In this document: piece by piece, positions 27,241-34,893 of the stretch | How positions within the stretch are numbered: position 1 is the stretch's first letter | Layout: each line of letters begins with the position of its first letter | NCBI GenBank assembly: GCA_027306855.1 | Contig: DAHUYZ010000002.1 | Span: 33,343-97,342, forward strand | Length of the DNA stretch: 64,000 bases | Source: Solirubrobacterales bacterium | GTDB lineage: Bacteria; Actinomycetota; Thermoleophilia; Solirubrobacterales; Solirubrobacteraceae | Direction: 5' to 3' | Translations under genes and position numbers: made by a program | The notes under the pieces: model-generated | Database searches by the model: none | Seen by the model: the letters and a program-made list of their open reading frames with translations, nothing else | Told to the model about the DNA's origin: nothing

Positions 27241-27409
27241 GAACCCGCGTCAAAATAGATGGTGGGTTGAGGGTGTCGGGCCGTGGATGGCAGACGTCGC
27301 ACGCGAGCGCAGGCCGGTAACGGGTGCCGGAGGGCGATCGAGCATCGTGGGTGGCGTCTGACGCCGCGGAACGGTGGCTCAATCCCGGCAGATATTTTGA
27401 CGCGGGTCC
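27241..27409 (+). mobile_element. Palindromic MITE-like element, copy 1 (169 bp)
   Basis: Terminal inverted repeats GAACCCGCGTCAAAATA and TATTTTGACGCGGGTCC match at 16 of 17 positions. TAA flanks both ends (27238-27240 and 27410-27412); the left copy is the rnhB stop codon. A middle stem pairs CAGACG (27291-27296) with CGTCTG (27355-27360), and CCGG/CCGG closes a central loop. It is clearly homologous to the element at 48838. It has no coding capacity or transposase. Confidence 0.85.
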
Positions 27410-27463
27410 TAAGCGTCTAGGCTCGCCCCGGCTGACCCTGCGGCCGAACAACGGTAGAGGGTC

Positions 27464-27895
27464 CTACAAGGCCCCCTCGAGATGGTCGATGCGCAAGAGG
27501 CGGTCCTCGCCGTCGACGATCACGCCGACCGCGTCGAAACGGATCGTCTCGGCCCTGGGCCGCGCGCAGCTGCTCTCGTACAGCCAAGCGTACGCAAGGC
27601 GTCTCAGCCGCTTGCGCTGAGCGACGCGCAGCCACGAAAGCGGCTGGTCTTGCGGGCAGAGGCCTCTCCGGCGGCGACTCGCGCGCCTGGTCTTGACCTC
27701 TGCGAAGACGAGCACGTGCCCATCGCATGCGATCAGGTCGATCTCGCCGTGGCGGGTGCGCACGTTGCGCTCCACCAGCACGAACCCGAGTCGCCGGAAA
27801 TGCGCGATCGCGAGATCCTCCCCGATGGTTCCGAGCACGCGGCGCGGGTCTTGTCGTGCCGGGACTCCGAGATGGGCTCTATCTACGACGGACAC
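27464..27895 (-). CDS. yraN: UPF0102 family protein YraN
   Basis: Predicted nuclease-fold protein of 143 residues. The conserved core is LGTIGEDLAIAHFRRLGFVLVERN, HGEIDLIACDGHVLVFAEVKTR, with the acidic residues and Lys of a PD-(D/E)xK fold. The GTG start at 27895 is chosen because TATGAT lies 6 bases upstream on this strand, and it gives the usual length; the frame stays open to 27970. In Mycobacterium yraN follows rnhB in the same direction. Here it is inverted and a mobile palindrome lies between them. Confidence 0.85.
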   Translation of the reverse strand: MSVVDRAHLGVPARQDPRRVLGTIGEDLAIAHFRRLGFVLVERNVRTRHGEIDLIACDGHVLVFAEVKTRRASRRRRGLCPQDQPLSWLRVAQRKRLRRLAYAWLYESSCARPRAETIRFDAVGVIVDGEDRLLRIDHLEGAL

Positions 27896-27901
27896 GCTTC
27901 G

Positions 27902-27907
27902 ATCATA
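27902..27907 (-). promoter_or_regulatory. Candidate leaderless -10 element of yraN
   Basis: On the minus strand TATGAT is followed by 6 bases and then the GTG start codon. Confidence 0.5.
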
Positions 27908-28043
27908 GGTGTGTAAATGAGACGAAAAAGACACAAGTGGGACAGTTTTGCGTCGCTCGCTCGCTTGCACGATCGCCGACGGATGGGCCCGGCGGTCGTC
28001 GCCTACATGAGCAGGTCTGTCGACGCTGGGGGCTCGGCTCGCG

Positions 28044-28049
28044 TAGCCT
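28044..28049 (+). promoter_or_regulatory. Candidate -10 element of the thioesterase-thiD unit
   Basis: TAGCCT ends 10 bases before the ATG at 28060, with no ribosome binding site in between. The 150 bases between this and the yraN promoter hold nothing else I recognise. Confidence 0.38.
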
Positions 28050-28059
28050 GCGACTCGCT

Positions 28060-28548
28060 ATGCACGACGAAGCGACGTCCCTGACAGACGCCGCCGGAGG
28101 CGCCACCGACGTAGACGGCGCGCCGGACGCCGAGCGCGTCGCCGTGGAGCGCGCCAAGCGCCAGATGGGCATCGATGGTGTGAGCGGCTTCATGGGCATG
28201 CGCTGGGACAGTCCCGAGCGCATTCGCCTCCAGATCCGTCCCGAGCTGATCGGGGCGGGAGGCCTGCTCTCGGGCGTCGCCACATACGCGCTTGTCGACT
28301 ACTGCATGGGCTCGACTCTCTGGGTACACACCACCGAGGAGGAGCACATCGCGACGGTCAACATCTCGATCAACTACATCCAGACCGCGATCGAGGGCGA
28401 GATCATCTGCACGAGCGAGCTCGACCGGCGCAACCGCTCGAACGCCGTCCTTCGCAGCGAGGTGCGCCATGAGGACGGTCGGCTGCTGGTGACGGCGCTC
28501 GGCAGCTACGCAATTTATTCTGCTCGCCGGCGCGGCCCGGCGGTGTGA
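28060..28548 (+). CDS. Hotdog-fold thioesterase (PaaI/YbgC-like)
   Basis: Protein of 162 residues with a single hotdog domain after a 30-residue variable N-terminus. The segment GGLLSGVATYALVDYCMGSTLW resembles the PaaI-type active-site helix, in which the acidic residue is usually Asp. The second half TVNISINYIQTAIEGEIICTSELDRR matches the long hotdog strands. It probably hydrolyses an acyl-CoA; substrate unknown. Its GTGA overlap with thiD suggests co-translation. Confidence 0.8.
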   Translation: MHDEATSLTDAAGGATDVDGAPDAERVAVERAKRQMGIDGVSGFMGMRWDSPERIRLQIRPELIGAGGLLSGVATYALVDYCMGSTLWVHTTEEEHIATVNISINYIQTAIEGEIICTSELDRRNRSNAVLRSEVRHEDGRLLVTALGSYAIYSARRRGPAV

Positions 28549-29426
28549 GGGCGCAGGACGCATCCGCGTCGCGCACGCCCCGGGCGCTCACGATCGCCGG
28601 ATCGGACTCGGGGGGTGGCGCCGGCATCCAAGCGGACCTGAAGGCGTTCGCCCGCTGTGGCGTGCACGGGATGAGCGCCGTCACCGCCATCACCGCCCAG
28701 AACACGCTCGGGGTCGATGCGATCCACGCGATCCCGCCGGACATGATTCTCGCCCAGGTGCGAGCGGTCGCGGGAGACATTGGGGTCGACGCCGTGAAGG
28801 TCGGGATGCTCGCGAATGCCGAGACGATCGAGGCGGTCGCTCGCGCCCTTGACGAGCTTCCCCGCGACACGCCGATCGTGGTGGACCCCGTGATGGTCGC
28901 CGAGTCGGGCGCCCAGCTGCTCGACCCCGATGCGCAGGGCGCGCTCGTGCGCGAGATCCTTCCGCGCTCGAGCGTCCTCACTCCAAACGTGCCCGAGGCC
29001 AACGCGCTCATCCGCCACGGCTCGCCCGCTCCCCAGGACATAGATGAGCTCAGCGAAGAGACCGGCAACGACGCGGTCGCCGCAGCGCTGGCACGCGCCG
29101 TTCTGGCGCTCGGCCCCAAGGCGGTCGTGCTGACCGGGGGGCATCGCGCACACGCTACGGACCTCTTCGTCGAGGCCTCTTCACCCGAGCAGGTCGTGCC
29201 GATTGCGGGAGCTCGCCATCCCGACGGCGCGGCTCACGGCTCCGGCTGCACTCACTCCTCGCTGCTGGCCGCCCAGCTCGCGCTCGGCCGCACGCCGCTT
29301 CAAGCCGCGCACATCGCCCGAGCGCTCGCCGGCGAGGCGGTACGCGACGGTCTGCGCGACGTCGGGGAGGGACCGGGCCCGGTGGACGTGATCGGGCTGG
29401 CGCGCATGCGCGATCACCCGGCTTGA
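28545..29426 (+). CDS. thiD: Hydroxymethylpyrimidine (phosphate) kinase ThiD
   Basis: Phosphorylates HMP and HMP-phosphate in thiamine synthesis. Ribokinase-fold landmarks: IAGSDSGGGAGIQADLKAF near the N-terminus, the TAITAQNTLGV segment, VDPVMVAESGAQLL, LTPNVPEA and the anion hole HGSGCTHSS. Length 293, including about 25 extra residues at the C-terminus. The GTG start overlaps the thioesterase stop. No other thiamine gene is nearby. Confidence 0.95.
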   Translation: MRAQDASASRTPRALTIAGSDSGGGAGIQADLKAFARCGVHGMSAVTAITAQNTLGVDAIHAIPPDMILAQVRAVAGDIGVDAVKVGMLANAETIEAVARALDELPRDTPIVVDPVMVAESGAQLLDPDAQGALVREILPRSSVLTPNVPEANALIRHGSPAPQDIDELSEETGNDAVAAALARAVLALGPKAVVLTGGHRAHATDLFVEASSPEQVVPIAGARHPDGAAHGSGCTHSSLLAAQLALGRTPLQAAHIARALAGEAVRDGLRDVGEGPGPVDVIGLARMRDHPA

Positions 29427-29455
29427 CGACGATCGCCTCGGCGGAGCGCACAGGC

Positions 29456-29479
29456 GCGGGAGGATCGTGACGCTCCCGC
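29456..29479 (+). terminator. Hairpin between thiD and ilvD
   Basis: GCGGGAG pairs perfectly with CTCCCGC across a 10-base loop, just upstream of the ilvD -10 candidate. No T tract; it may terminate thiD weakly or be an operator. Confidence 0.3.
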
Positions 29480-29482
29480 CGA

Positions 29483-29488
29483 TAGTGT
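29483..29488 (+). promoter_or_regulatory. Candidate -10 element of ilvD
   Basis: TAGTGT ends 10 bases before the ilvD ATG; the spacer has no ribosome binding site. Confidence 0.38.
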
Positions 29489-29498
29489 TCCGTCGCAT

Positions 29499-31187
29499 AT
29501 GAATGTTTCCAAATTCGACCTCAAGCACCGCTCGCGCGCCCTGACCGAGGGGCCGGAGCGTGCCGCCGCGCGCGCCTATCTGCATGGCATCGGCTACAGC
29601 GCCGAGGACCTCGCAAAGCCGATCGTCGGCGTCGCGCACTCGTGGATCGAGACGATGCCCTGCAACTTCAACAACCGCGTGCTCGCCGCCAAGGTCAAGG
29701 AGGGGATCCGTGCCGCGGGCGGGACACCGATGGAGCTCAACACGATCGCGATCTCCGACGGCATCACGATGGGAACGTCCGGCATGCGCGCTTCGCTTGT
29801 CTCGCGCGAGGTGATCGCCGACTCGATCGAGCTGGTCGCCTCCGCCCACCAGTTCGACGCGCTCGTGGTCATCACAGGTTGCGACAAGACGATCCCTGCG
29901 GGCGTGATGGCGCTCACGCGCTTGGACATCCCCGGTCTGATGCTCTACGGCGGCTCGATCCGTCCCGGCCACTTCAAGGGTCAGGAGGTCACAATCCAGC
30001 AAGTGTTCGAGGCGGTCGGCCAGTTCGCTGCCGGCAAGATCACCGAGGAGGAGCTGCACGAGCTGGAGGAGGTCGCCTCGCCCGGCGCGGGAGCGTGCGG
30101 CGGTCAGTTCACGGCCAACACGATGGCGATGGCCTTCGAGGTGCTCGGGATCTCGCCCGCCGGCTCCTCGATGGTGCCCGCCGAGGACGGGCGCAAGATC
30201 GAGGTTGCCGTCGAGTGCGGCAAGCTCGTCATGGACGTGCTGCGTGCCGGACGCCGTCCCAGCGACGTGATCGGCAAGCCGGCCCTCGAGAACGCGATCG
30301 CCGCGGTCGCGATGAGCGGCGGCTCCACGAACGCCGTGCTGCACCTGCTGGCCGTCGCCCACGAAATGGGCGTTCCGCTGTCGATCGACGAGTTCGACGC
30401 GATCTCCGAGCGGACCCCGCTGCTGTGCGATCTGCAGCCGGGTGGCCGCTACGCGGCCACCGACCTGTACGAGGCGGGGGGAGTGCCGCTCGTGTTGAAG
30501 CGTCTCATCGAAGCAGGGGCGCTCCACGAGAACGCGCTCACCGTCACCGGTCGCACGATCGGCGAGCACGCGGCGCAGGCGCAGGAGACGCCCGGCCAGG
30601 ACGTGGTCCGGCCTCTTGTCGACCCGCTGAAGCCGACCGGCGGCTTTGCGATCCTGCGCGGCAACATCGCCCCAGAAGGATGCGTCGTCAAGCTTGCCGG
30701 CCATGAGCGCCGCCACCATGTTGGGCCGGCGCGCGTATTCGACGGCGAGGAGGCCGCCATGGCCGCCGTCCTAGCTCACGAGATCGTCTCGGGCGATGTC
30801 GTGGTGATCCGCGGGGAGGGTCCCGCCGGAGGCCCCGGCATGCGCGAGATGCTTGCGGTGACCGCCGCGATCGTCGGGGAGGGGCTGGGGGAGAGCGTCG
30901 CGCTCATCACGGACGGCCGCTTCTCGGGCGCCACCCACGGTTTCATGGCCGCTCACATCGCTCCCGAGGCGACGCGCGGTGGGCCGATCGGCGCGCTGCG
31001 CGACGGGGACGAGATCACGATCGATGTCGACTCCCGCCGTATCGACGTCGCTCTCAGCGAGCAGGAGATTGCCGAGCGGCTTGCCTCCTACACCCCCGCG
31101 CCGCGTGCCGACGAGCACGTCGATGTCGCGATCCGCAAGTACGCGAAGCTGGTCGGGTCGGCTGCTGCCGGCGCCGTGACGGCCTGA
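29499..31187 (+). CDS. ilvD: Dihydroxyacid dehydratase
   Basis: Iron-sulfur dehydratase of valine, leucine and isoleucine synthesis. Iron-sulfur and substrate motifs are present: [30 protein letters not shown] and, near the C-terminus, [13 protein letters not shown] and HIAPEA. Length 562, normal. It is a single-gene unit followed immediately by a mobile palindrome that duplicated its TGA stop codon. Confidence 0.96.
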   Translation: MNVSKFDLKHRSRALTEGPERAAARAYLHGIGYSAEDLAKPIVGVAHSWIETMPCNFNNRVLAAKVKEGIRAAGGTPMELNTIAISDGITMGTSGMRASLVSREVIADSIELVASAHQFDALVVITGCDKTIPAGVMALTRLDIPGLMLYGGSIRPGHFKGQEVTIQQVFEAVGQFAAGKITEEELHELEEVASPGAGACGGQFTANTMAMAFEVLGISPAGSSMVPAEDGRKIEVAVECGKLVMDVLRAGRRPSDVIGKPALENAIAAVAMSGGSTNAVLHLLAVAHEMGVPLSIDEFDAISERTPLLCDLQPGGRYAATDLYEAGGVPLVLKRLIEAGALHENALTVTGRTIGEHAAQAQETPGQDVVRPLVDPLKPTGGFAILRGNIAPEGCVVKLAGHERRHHVGPARVFDGEEAAMAAVLAHEIVSGDVVVIRGEGPAGGPGMREMLAVTAAIVGEGLGESVALITDGRFSGATHGFMAAHIAPEATRGGPIGALRDGDEITIDVDSRRIDVALSEQEIAERLASYTPAPRADEHVDVAIRKYAKLVGSAAAGAVTA

Positions 31188-31349
31188 GAGCGCGTCTGAA
31201 AATCGTCCGCACGCACCTGGCGGCGCCCGACGCGGCGCGCTCCAGCGTCCTCGCGAGCCGAAATAGCCCCACTATTACGACTCGCTGCGTCCTTGGATCG
31301 CTTGGTCGTGCACTCGCCATGTACGCACGCCCGATATCCAGACGCGCTC
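31188..31349 (+). mobile_element. Palindromic MITE-like element, copy 4 (162 bp)
   Basis: Perfect 11-bp terminal inverted repeats GAGCGCGTCTG / CAGACGCGCTC. TGA flanks both ends (31185-31187, the ilvD stop, and 31350-31352). A central hairpin pairs AATAG with CTATT around a 5-base loop almost exactly at the midpoint. It shares length and ungapped internal words (CTGCGTCC at offset 98, CGCTTGG at offset 112) with the element at 46359. It fills the gap between convergent ilvD and a hydrolase gene. Confidence 0.8.
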
Positions 31350-31364
31350 TGAGCCTCGAGGCTT

Positions 31365-32288
31365 CTACTCGGCCAGAAAGTCTGCGAGCAGACCGTTGAA
31401 CGCGGCAGGGCGCTCCAGCATCGCCATGTGGCCCGTTCCCTCGAACACCACCTTGCGCGAGCCGGGGATCAGCCGCTGGAAGACGTCCGCGTCGCGGACC
31501 GTGATCAGCCGGTCTTCATCGCCCCACACGATCAGCGTCGGGCAGGCGATCTCGGGCAGACGCTCTTCGATCGGATACTCGAGGATCGTCTGAAGCGCCT
31601 GCATGAACCCCGGCTTGCCGGCGCCCTTCAGCTGCTCGGCCACAAGCGCCGGCGCGAGTCTGCTCGGATGGCGCGTGACCAGGCCGAACGTCGCATTGCG
31701 CAAGCCCGGACGCCTAGCCACCGTGTGGGACTGCGCGGCCACCCATGCCGTGTAGATCGCGAGCACTCGCTGGAGCTTGCGCATCGCGGGCACGGCGCGT
31801 TCGACCTGCATGTTTTTGTGCGTGCTGACGCCCGCAGCGGAGATGAGCACGAGCCGCTCCACGCGCTGGGGGAAGTTGATCGCAAGCTCCGCCGATATGA
31901 ACCCTCCCATCGAGTTGCCGACGAGAGTGGCGGCATCGATCTCGAGGCGCCCAAGCAGGGCATCGAGGATGCGCGCATAGAAGGAGATCGTGATCGTCTC
32001 GGCCGGCATCGGCGAGTGACCGAAGCCCGGTAAGTCGATCGCGATCACGCGGTGGTCGCTCGCGAACACCGGAAGCTGCTCGAGCCAGTTCGGCCATGAG
32101 CCCGACAAGCCGTGTACGAACACGATCGTCGCAGGACCCTCGCCAAGCTCGATCACGTTGACCGGCAGGCCGTCGATCTCGATCCAGCGCTGGTGCTCGC
32201 GCCAATCGATGTCCATCCAAGGCGATCGTCCCAGCGCGCCGTACGCCTCCCGCCGGCCGATATCGCTCACAAACCCAGCGCCGCTCAC
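31365..32288 (-). CDS. Alpha/beta-hydrolase
   Basis: Soluble alpha/beta-hydrolase of 307 residues. The oxyanion loop is HGLSGSWPNW, the nucleophile elbow GNSMGG, the acid is probably the Asp in VWGDEDRLI, and the catalytic His is in GTGHMAMLERP. A helical cap lies at about 165-235. The family includes C-C hydrolases, esterases and haloperoxidase-like enzymes; the substrate cannot be told. The GTG start shares a divergent promoter with the HAD gene; an ATG 24 codons in (just before DIDWREH) is another candidate. Confidence 0.85.
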   Translation of the reverse strand: MSGAGFVSDIGRREAYGALGRSPWMDIDWREHQRWIEIDGLPVNVIELGEGPATIVFVHGLSGSWPNWLEQLPVFASDHRVIAIDLPGFGHSPMPAETITISFYARILDALLGRLEIDAATLVGNSMGGFISAELAINFPQRVERLVLISAAGVSTHKNMQVERAVPAMRKLQRVLAIYTAWVAAQSHTVARRPGLRNATFGLVTRHPSRLAPALVAEQLKGAGKPGFMQALQTILEYPIEERLPEIACPTLIVWGDEDRLITVRDADVFQRLIPGSRKVVFEGTGHMAMLERPAAFNGLLADFLAE

Positions 32289-32295
32289 AGCTCAA

Positions 32296-32302
32296 TAATC
32301 TA
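32296..32302. promoter_or_regulatory. Overlapping divergent -10 elements (hydrolase / HAD protein)
   Basis: TAATCTA holds TAATCT on the plus strand (12 bases before the HAD ATG) and TAGATT on the minus strand (8 bases before the hydrolase GTG). The two -10 hexamers share five bases. Confidence 0.4.
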
Positions 32303-32313
32303 CTCGACCTCCA

Positions 32314-32895
32314 ATGCGGATCGCCATCGACGTCGACTCGACGCTGCATCACTACTGGGACGTGCTGTCGGAGATATCCCGCCGCCGCTTCGGCATCGAC
32401 CTTCCATACGATGAGCAGCTCACCTGGGGGATCACGAGGCTTCGCCCCGATCAGCTCTCGCTGTGCATCGAGGAGAGCCACTGCGACGAGACGATCCTTT
32501 CGGGTCGGCCGTATCCCGGCGCGGTCGAGGCGGTGCGGCGCTGGAGCGAGGCCGGCCACTTCATCCACGTCACGACCCATCGAGCCGAGCGCTGCGCGCA
32601 GGCCACCGCAGCATGGCTCGAGAGCATCGGGCTTCCGTTCGACGACCTCTGCTGCTCCTACGACAAGGTCTCTCGCTGCGTCGAGCTGGAGATCGACTTG
32701 CTGATCGACGACGGTCCCTTGAACCTGACCGCCGCGATCGATCACGGCATCAAGACCGCAACGATCATCCATCCCTGGAATCGAGATCTATGCGAAGTCG
32801 AGGACGTCGTCGGAGCGCACGACTGGCACGAGCTGGGCGTGCGGCTCGAGCCGCTTCTGGGAGTGCCGTCGCGGTCGCTGGCCGGCGGGCGCTGA
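32314..32895 (+). CDS. HAD-superfamily 5'-nucleotidase-like protein
   Basis: Protein of 193 residues. The N-terminal DVDSTLHHY is HAD motif I, with D6 as probable nucleophile; VTTHR is motif II, and LLIDDGPLN is motif IV with the metal-binding Asp pair. The arrangement resembles the 5'(3')-deoxyribonucleotidase branch. Likely a phosphatase; substrate unknown. It is followed by xerC after 72 bases. Confidence 0.75.
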   Translation: MRIAIDVDSTLHHYWDVLSEISRRRFGIDLPYDEQLTWGITRLRPDQLSLCIEESHCDETILSGRPYPGAVEAVRRWSEAGHFIHVTTHRAERCAQATAAWLESIGLPFDDLCCSYDKVSRCVELEIDLLIDDGPLNLTAAIDHGIKTATIIHPWNRDLCEVEDVVGAHDWHELGVRLEPLLGVPSRSLAGGR

Positions 32896-32967
32896 GAACG
32901 GTGTGCCGGCGCGGCACGCCTTGCGAGAGAGAGGCGTCGGGCCGTGTGCGGCGAACTATGCCCGGTG

Positions 32968-33909
32968 ATGAGCTACGAGGGGCCCAACGACACGGCCGCC
33001 GAGCCACTGGGCAAGCCTTGGCTTGACGCTCTTGCGCAGCTGGAGCGCGATCTACGCCGCAAAGGCGCGTCCGAGCGGACACGGCGGGCCTACGCGCGCG
33101 ACGCGTGCCAGTTCGCGCAGTGGGCCTCTACGCATGGCCTGCAGCCGCCGGATGCCGGCCCAAGGGACATCCGCCGGTATGTCGCGCATCTCTCCGAGCG
33201 GTCCCTCTCGCCTGCGACCAGCGCCCGTAAGCTTGCGGCGTTACGGGCCATGTTCAGGGTCTTGCGCGAGCACGGTCTCATCGAGCAGAGCCCCGCCGAC
33301 CTGATCTCAACCCCACGCCGAGCAAGCCCGCTTCCGAGCGTTCTAAAGACCGGTGAGCTTGCGGGGCTGCTCGACTCGATCCCGGCGGCCAACTCGCTGC
33401 AGGTTCGCGACAGGGCGCTGTTCGAGCTTGCCTACGGGTGCGGGCTGCGCGCAGAGGAGCTAGTGTCGCTGAACGTCGATTCCGTCGACCACGACGGCGA
33501 GCAGGTGCGCGTCGAGGGCAAGGGCGGCAAGACGAGGTTCGTGCCGATCGGCGAGATGGCTCAAGAAGCCCTGCGCATGTATATGGACGGCGCGCCTTAC
33601 GGGCGCAAGGCGCTGCTCTCGGACGCAGACGAGCAAGCGCTGTTCGTCAGCCGCACAGGCCGGCGCCTGTCGACGAGCGATGTGAGGCGGCGCCTGCGTA
33701 TATGGACGAGCCGCGCGGGTGTCGGCGGCCACGTCTCTCCCCACACACTGCGTCACAGCTTTGCGACTCATCTGCTCGACGGCGGAAGCGATCTACGAGT
33801 CATTCAGGAGCTGCTCGGGCACGCGAGCATCTCGACAACGCGCCTATACACTCGGGTAGAGTCCGCGAGGCTCAGAAGCGCCTATGCGCGCAGTCACCCT
33901 CGGGCCTGA
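32968..33909 (+). CDS. xerC: Tyrosine recombinase XerC
   Basis: Site-specific recombinase that resolves chromosome dimers at dif with XerD. The N-terminal SAM-like DNA-binding domain (about 15-110) is followed by the catalytic domain with Arg in CGLRAEELVSL, Lys in GKGGKTRFVPI, HTLRHSFATHLL, GHASISTT and the nucleophile Tyr in TRLYTRV. Length 313 from the ATG at 32968; an in-frame GTG at 32944 is possible. Its end overlaps the sigma-factor gene by 26 bases. No dif site is recognisable here. Confidence 0.92.
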   Translation: MSYEGPNDTAAEPLGKPWLDALAQLERDLRRKGASERTRRAYARDACQFAQWASTHGLQPPDAGPRDIRRYVAHLSERSLSPATSARKLAALRAMFRVLREHGLIEQSPADLISTPRRASPLPSVLKTGELAGLLDSIPAANSLQVRDRALFELAYGCGLRAEELVSLNVDSVDHDGEQVRVEGKGGKTRFVPIGEMAQEALRMYMDGAPYGRKALLSDADEQALFVSRTGRRLSTSDVRRRLRIWTSRAGVGGHVSPHTLRHSFATHLLDGGSDLRVIQELLGHASISTTRLYTRVESARLRSAYARSHPRA

Positions 33910-34714
33910 TCGGCGGGAGAAGACCCTGGAGACGAACGTCAAAGCGATCGAGCTGCGCGAACTGTGGCGACGTTACAAGGTCGAGGGCGATGCTCGCGCA
34001 CGCGAGCGTCTCGTCGTCGCGTATTCGCCTCTCGTCAAGTACGTCGCGGGCCGCACCGCCGCCGGCTTGCCGCCCCACGTCGAGGAGGCCGACCTGATCT
34101 CGTATGGGCTGGTCGGGTTGATCTCGGCGATTGAGCGCTTCGACCCTACGCGCGAGATCAAGTTCGAGACATACGCGATCACTCGTATCAAGGGAGCGAT
34201 CATCGATGAGCTGCGCTCGCTCGACTGGGTGCCGCGCAGCGTACGCGCGCGCGCGCGGGAAATCGAACGTGCCAACACCAAGCTCGAGCATCGGCTGCAG
34301 CGAACCCCATCCGACGAGGAGCTCGCCGCCGAGCTAAACGTCGATCTTCCCGAGCTGCATGAGTCGCTGCTCGCGATATCTCACTCCTCCGTCGCCGCGC
34401 TCGATGAGCTGTGGAGCGTCTCGGACTCCAGCGGCGACCAGGTCTCGCTGCTCGACACGATCGAGGATCTCAATGCTCCCGACCCTTCGGGGGCGCTCGA
34501 CGTCGGCGACCTGAAGGACCGGATCGCGGGCGCGATCGCCTCGCTGCCCGAGCGCGAGAAGCTCGTGATCGCGCTCTACTATTACGAGAATCTCACCCTT
34601 CGCGAGATCGGCGAGGTCCTTGGCGTGACCGAGTCGCGCATCTCCCAGCTGCACACGAAGGCCGTCCTGCGGCTGCGCTCGCGCATGCAGAACGGGTCCT
34701 TCGACGAGGACTGA
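33884..34714 (+). CDS. RNA polymerase sigma factor, WhiG/FliA type
   Basis: Group 3 sigma factor of 276 residues. Region 2 includes RERLVVAYSPLVKYVAGR and EEADLISYGLVGLISAIERFDP plus KFETYAITRIKGAIIDELR; region 3 has RTPSDEELAAELN; region 4 has LPEREKLVIALYYYENLTLREIGEVLGVTESRISQLHTKAV. WhiG-type factors control sporulation in Streptomyces and are held inactive by RsiG bound to cyclic di-GMP. No RsiG is visible here, but an EAL phosphodiesterase lies 7 kb downstream. TAGAGT at 33857 could be its promoter. Confidence 0.9.
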   Translation: MRAVTLGPDRREKTLETNVKAIELRELWRRYKVEGDARARERLVVAYSPLVKYVAGRTAAGLPPHVEEADLISYGLVGLISAIERFDPTREIKFETYAITRIKGAIIDELRSLDWVPRSVRARAREIERANTKLEHRLQRTPSDEELAAELNVDLPELHESLLAISHSSVAALDELWSVSDSSGDQVSLLDTIEDLNAPDPSGALDVGDLKDRIAGAIASLPEREKLVIALYYYENLTLREIGEVLGVTESRISQLHTKAVLRLRSRMQNGSFDED

Positions 34715-34893
34715 CCAAGGCTTCTACGGCGGTTGGCCGAGGCTTCCGTGGCTGGAGTCTCAGGACCAGGCCAAGACGGACGGTCGATCTGGGGTGGCGC
34801 CCGAGTGGCTTGGAGCGTCCGCGCGATGTCGCCGTTCACGTTCGGTCGCGGGCCTGTATCGTGAGCCCAAGCGTCGAAAGCGAGGAGGATCGC
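34715..34893 (+). other. Intergenic region with a short imperfect direct repeat
   Basis: Contains two imperfect units built on AAGGCTTC/GAGGCTTC about 20 bases apart (34719-34758) and TATCGT at about 34857, a possible -10 for the EF-G-like gene, whose ATG has a GAGGAGG ribosome binding site. Nothing else is recognised. Confidence 0.3.

Noticed and set aside
27896..28059. 164-base gap considered as another 162-bp element
   Set aside because: Ends are not inverted repeats and there is no flanking TNA repeat; it is explained by divergent promoters.
32900..33910. dif recombination site near xerC
   Set aside because: No 28-bp XerC/XerD-type arm-spacer-arm palindrome is visible, and dif is normally near the terminus, not xerC.
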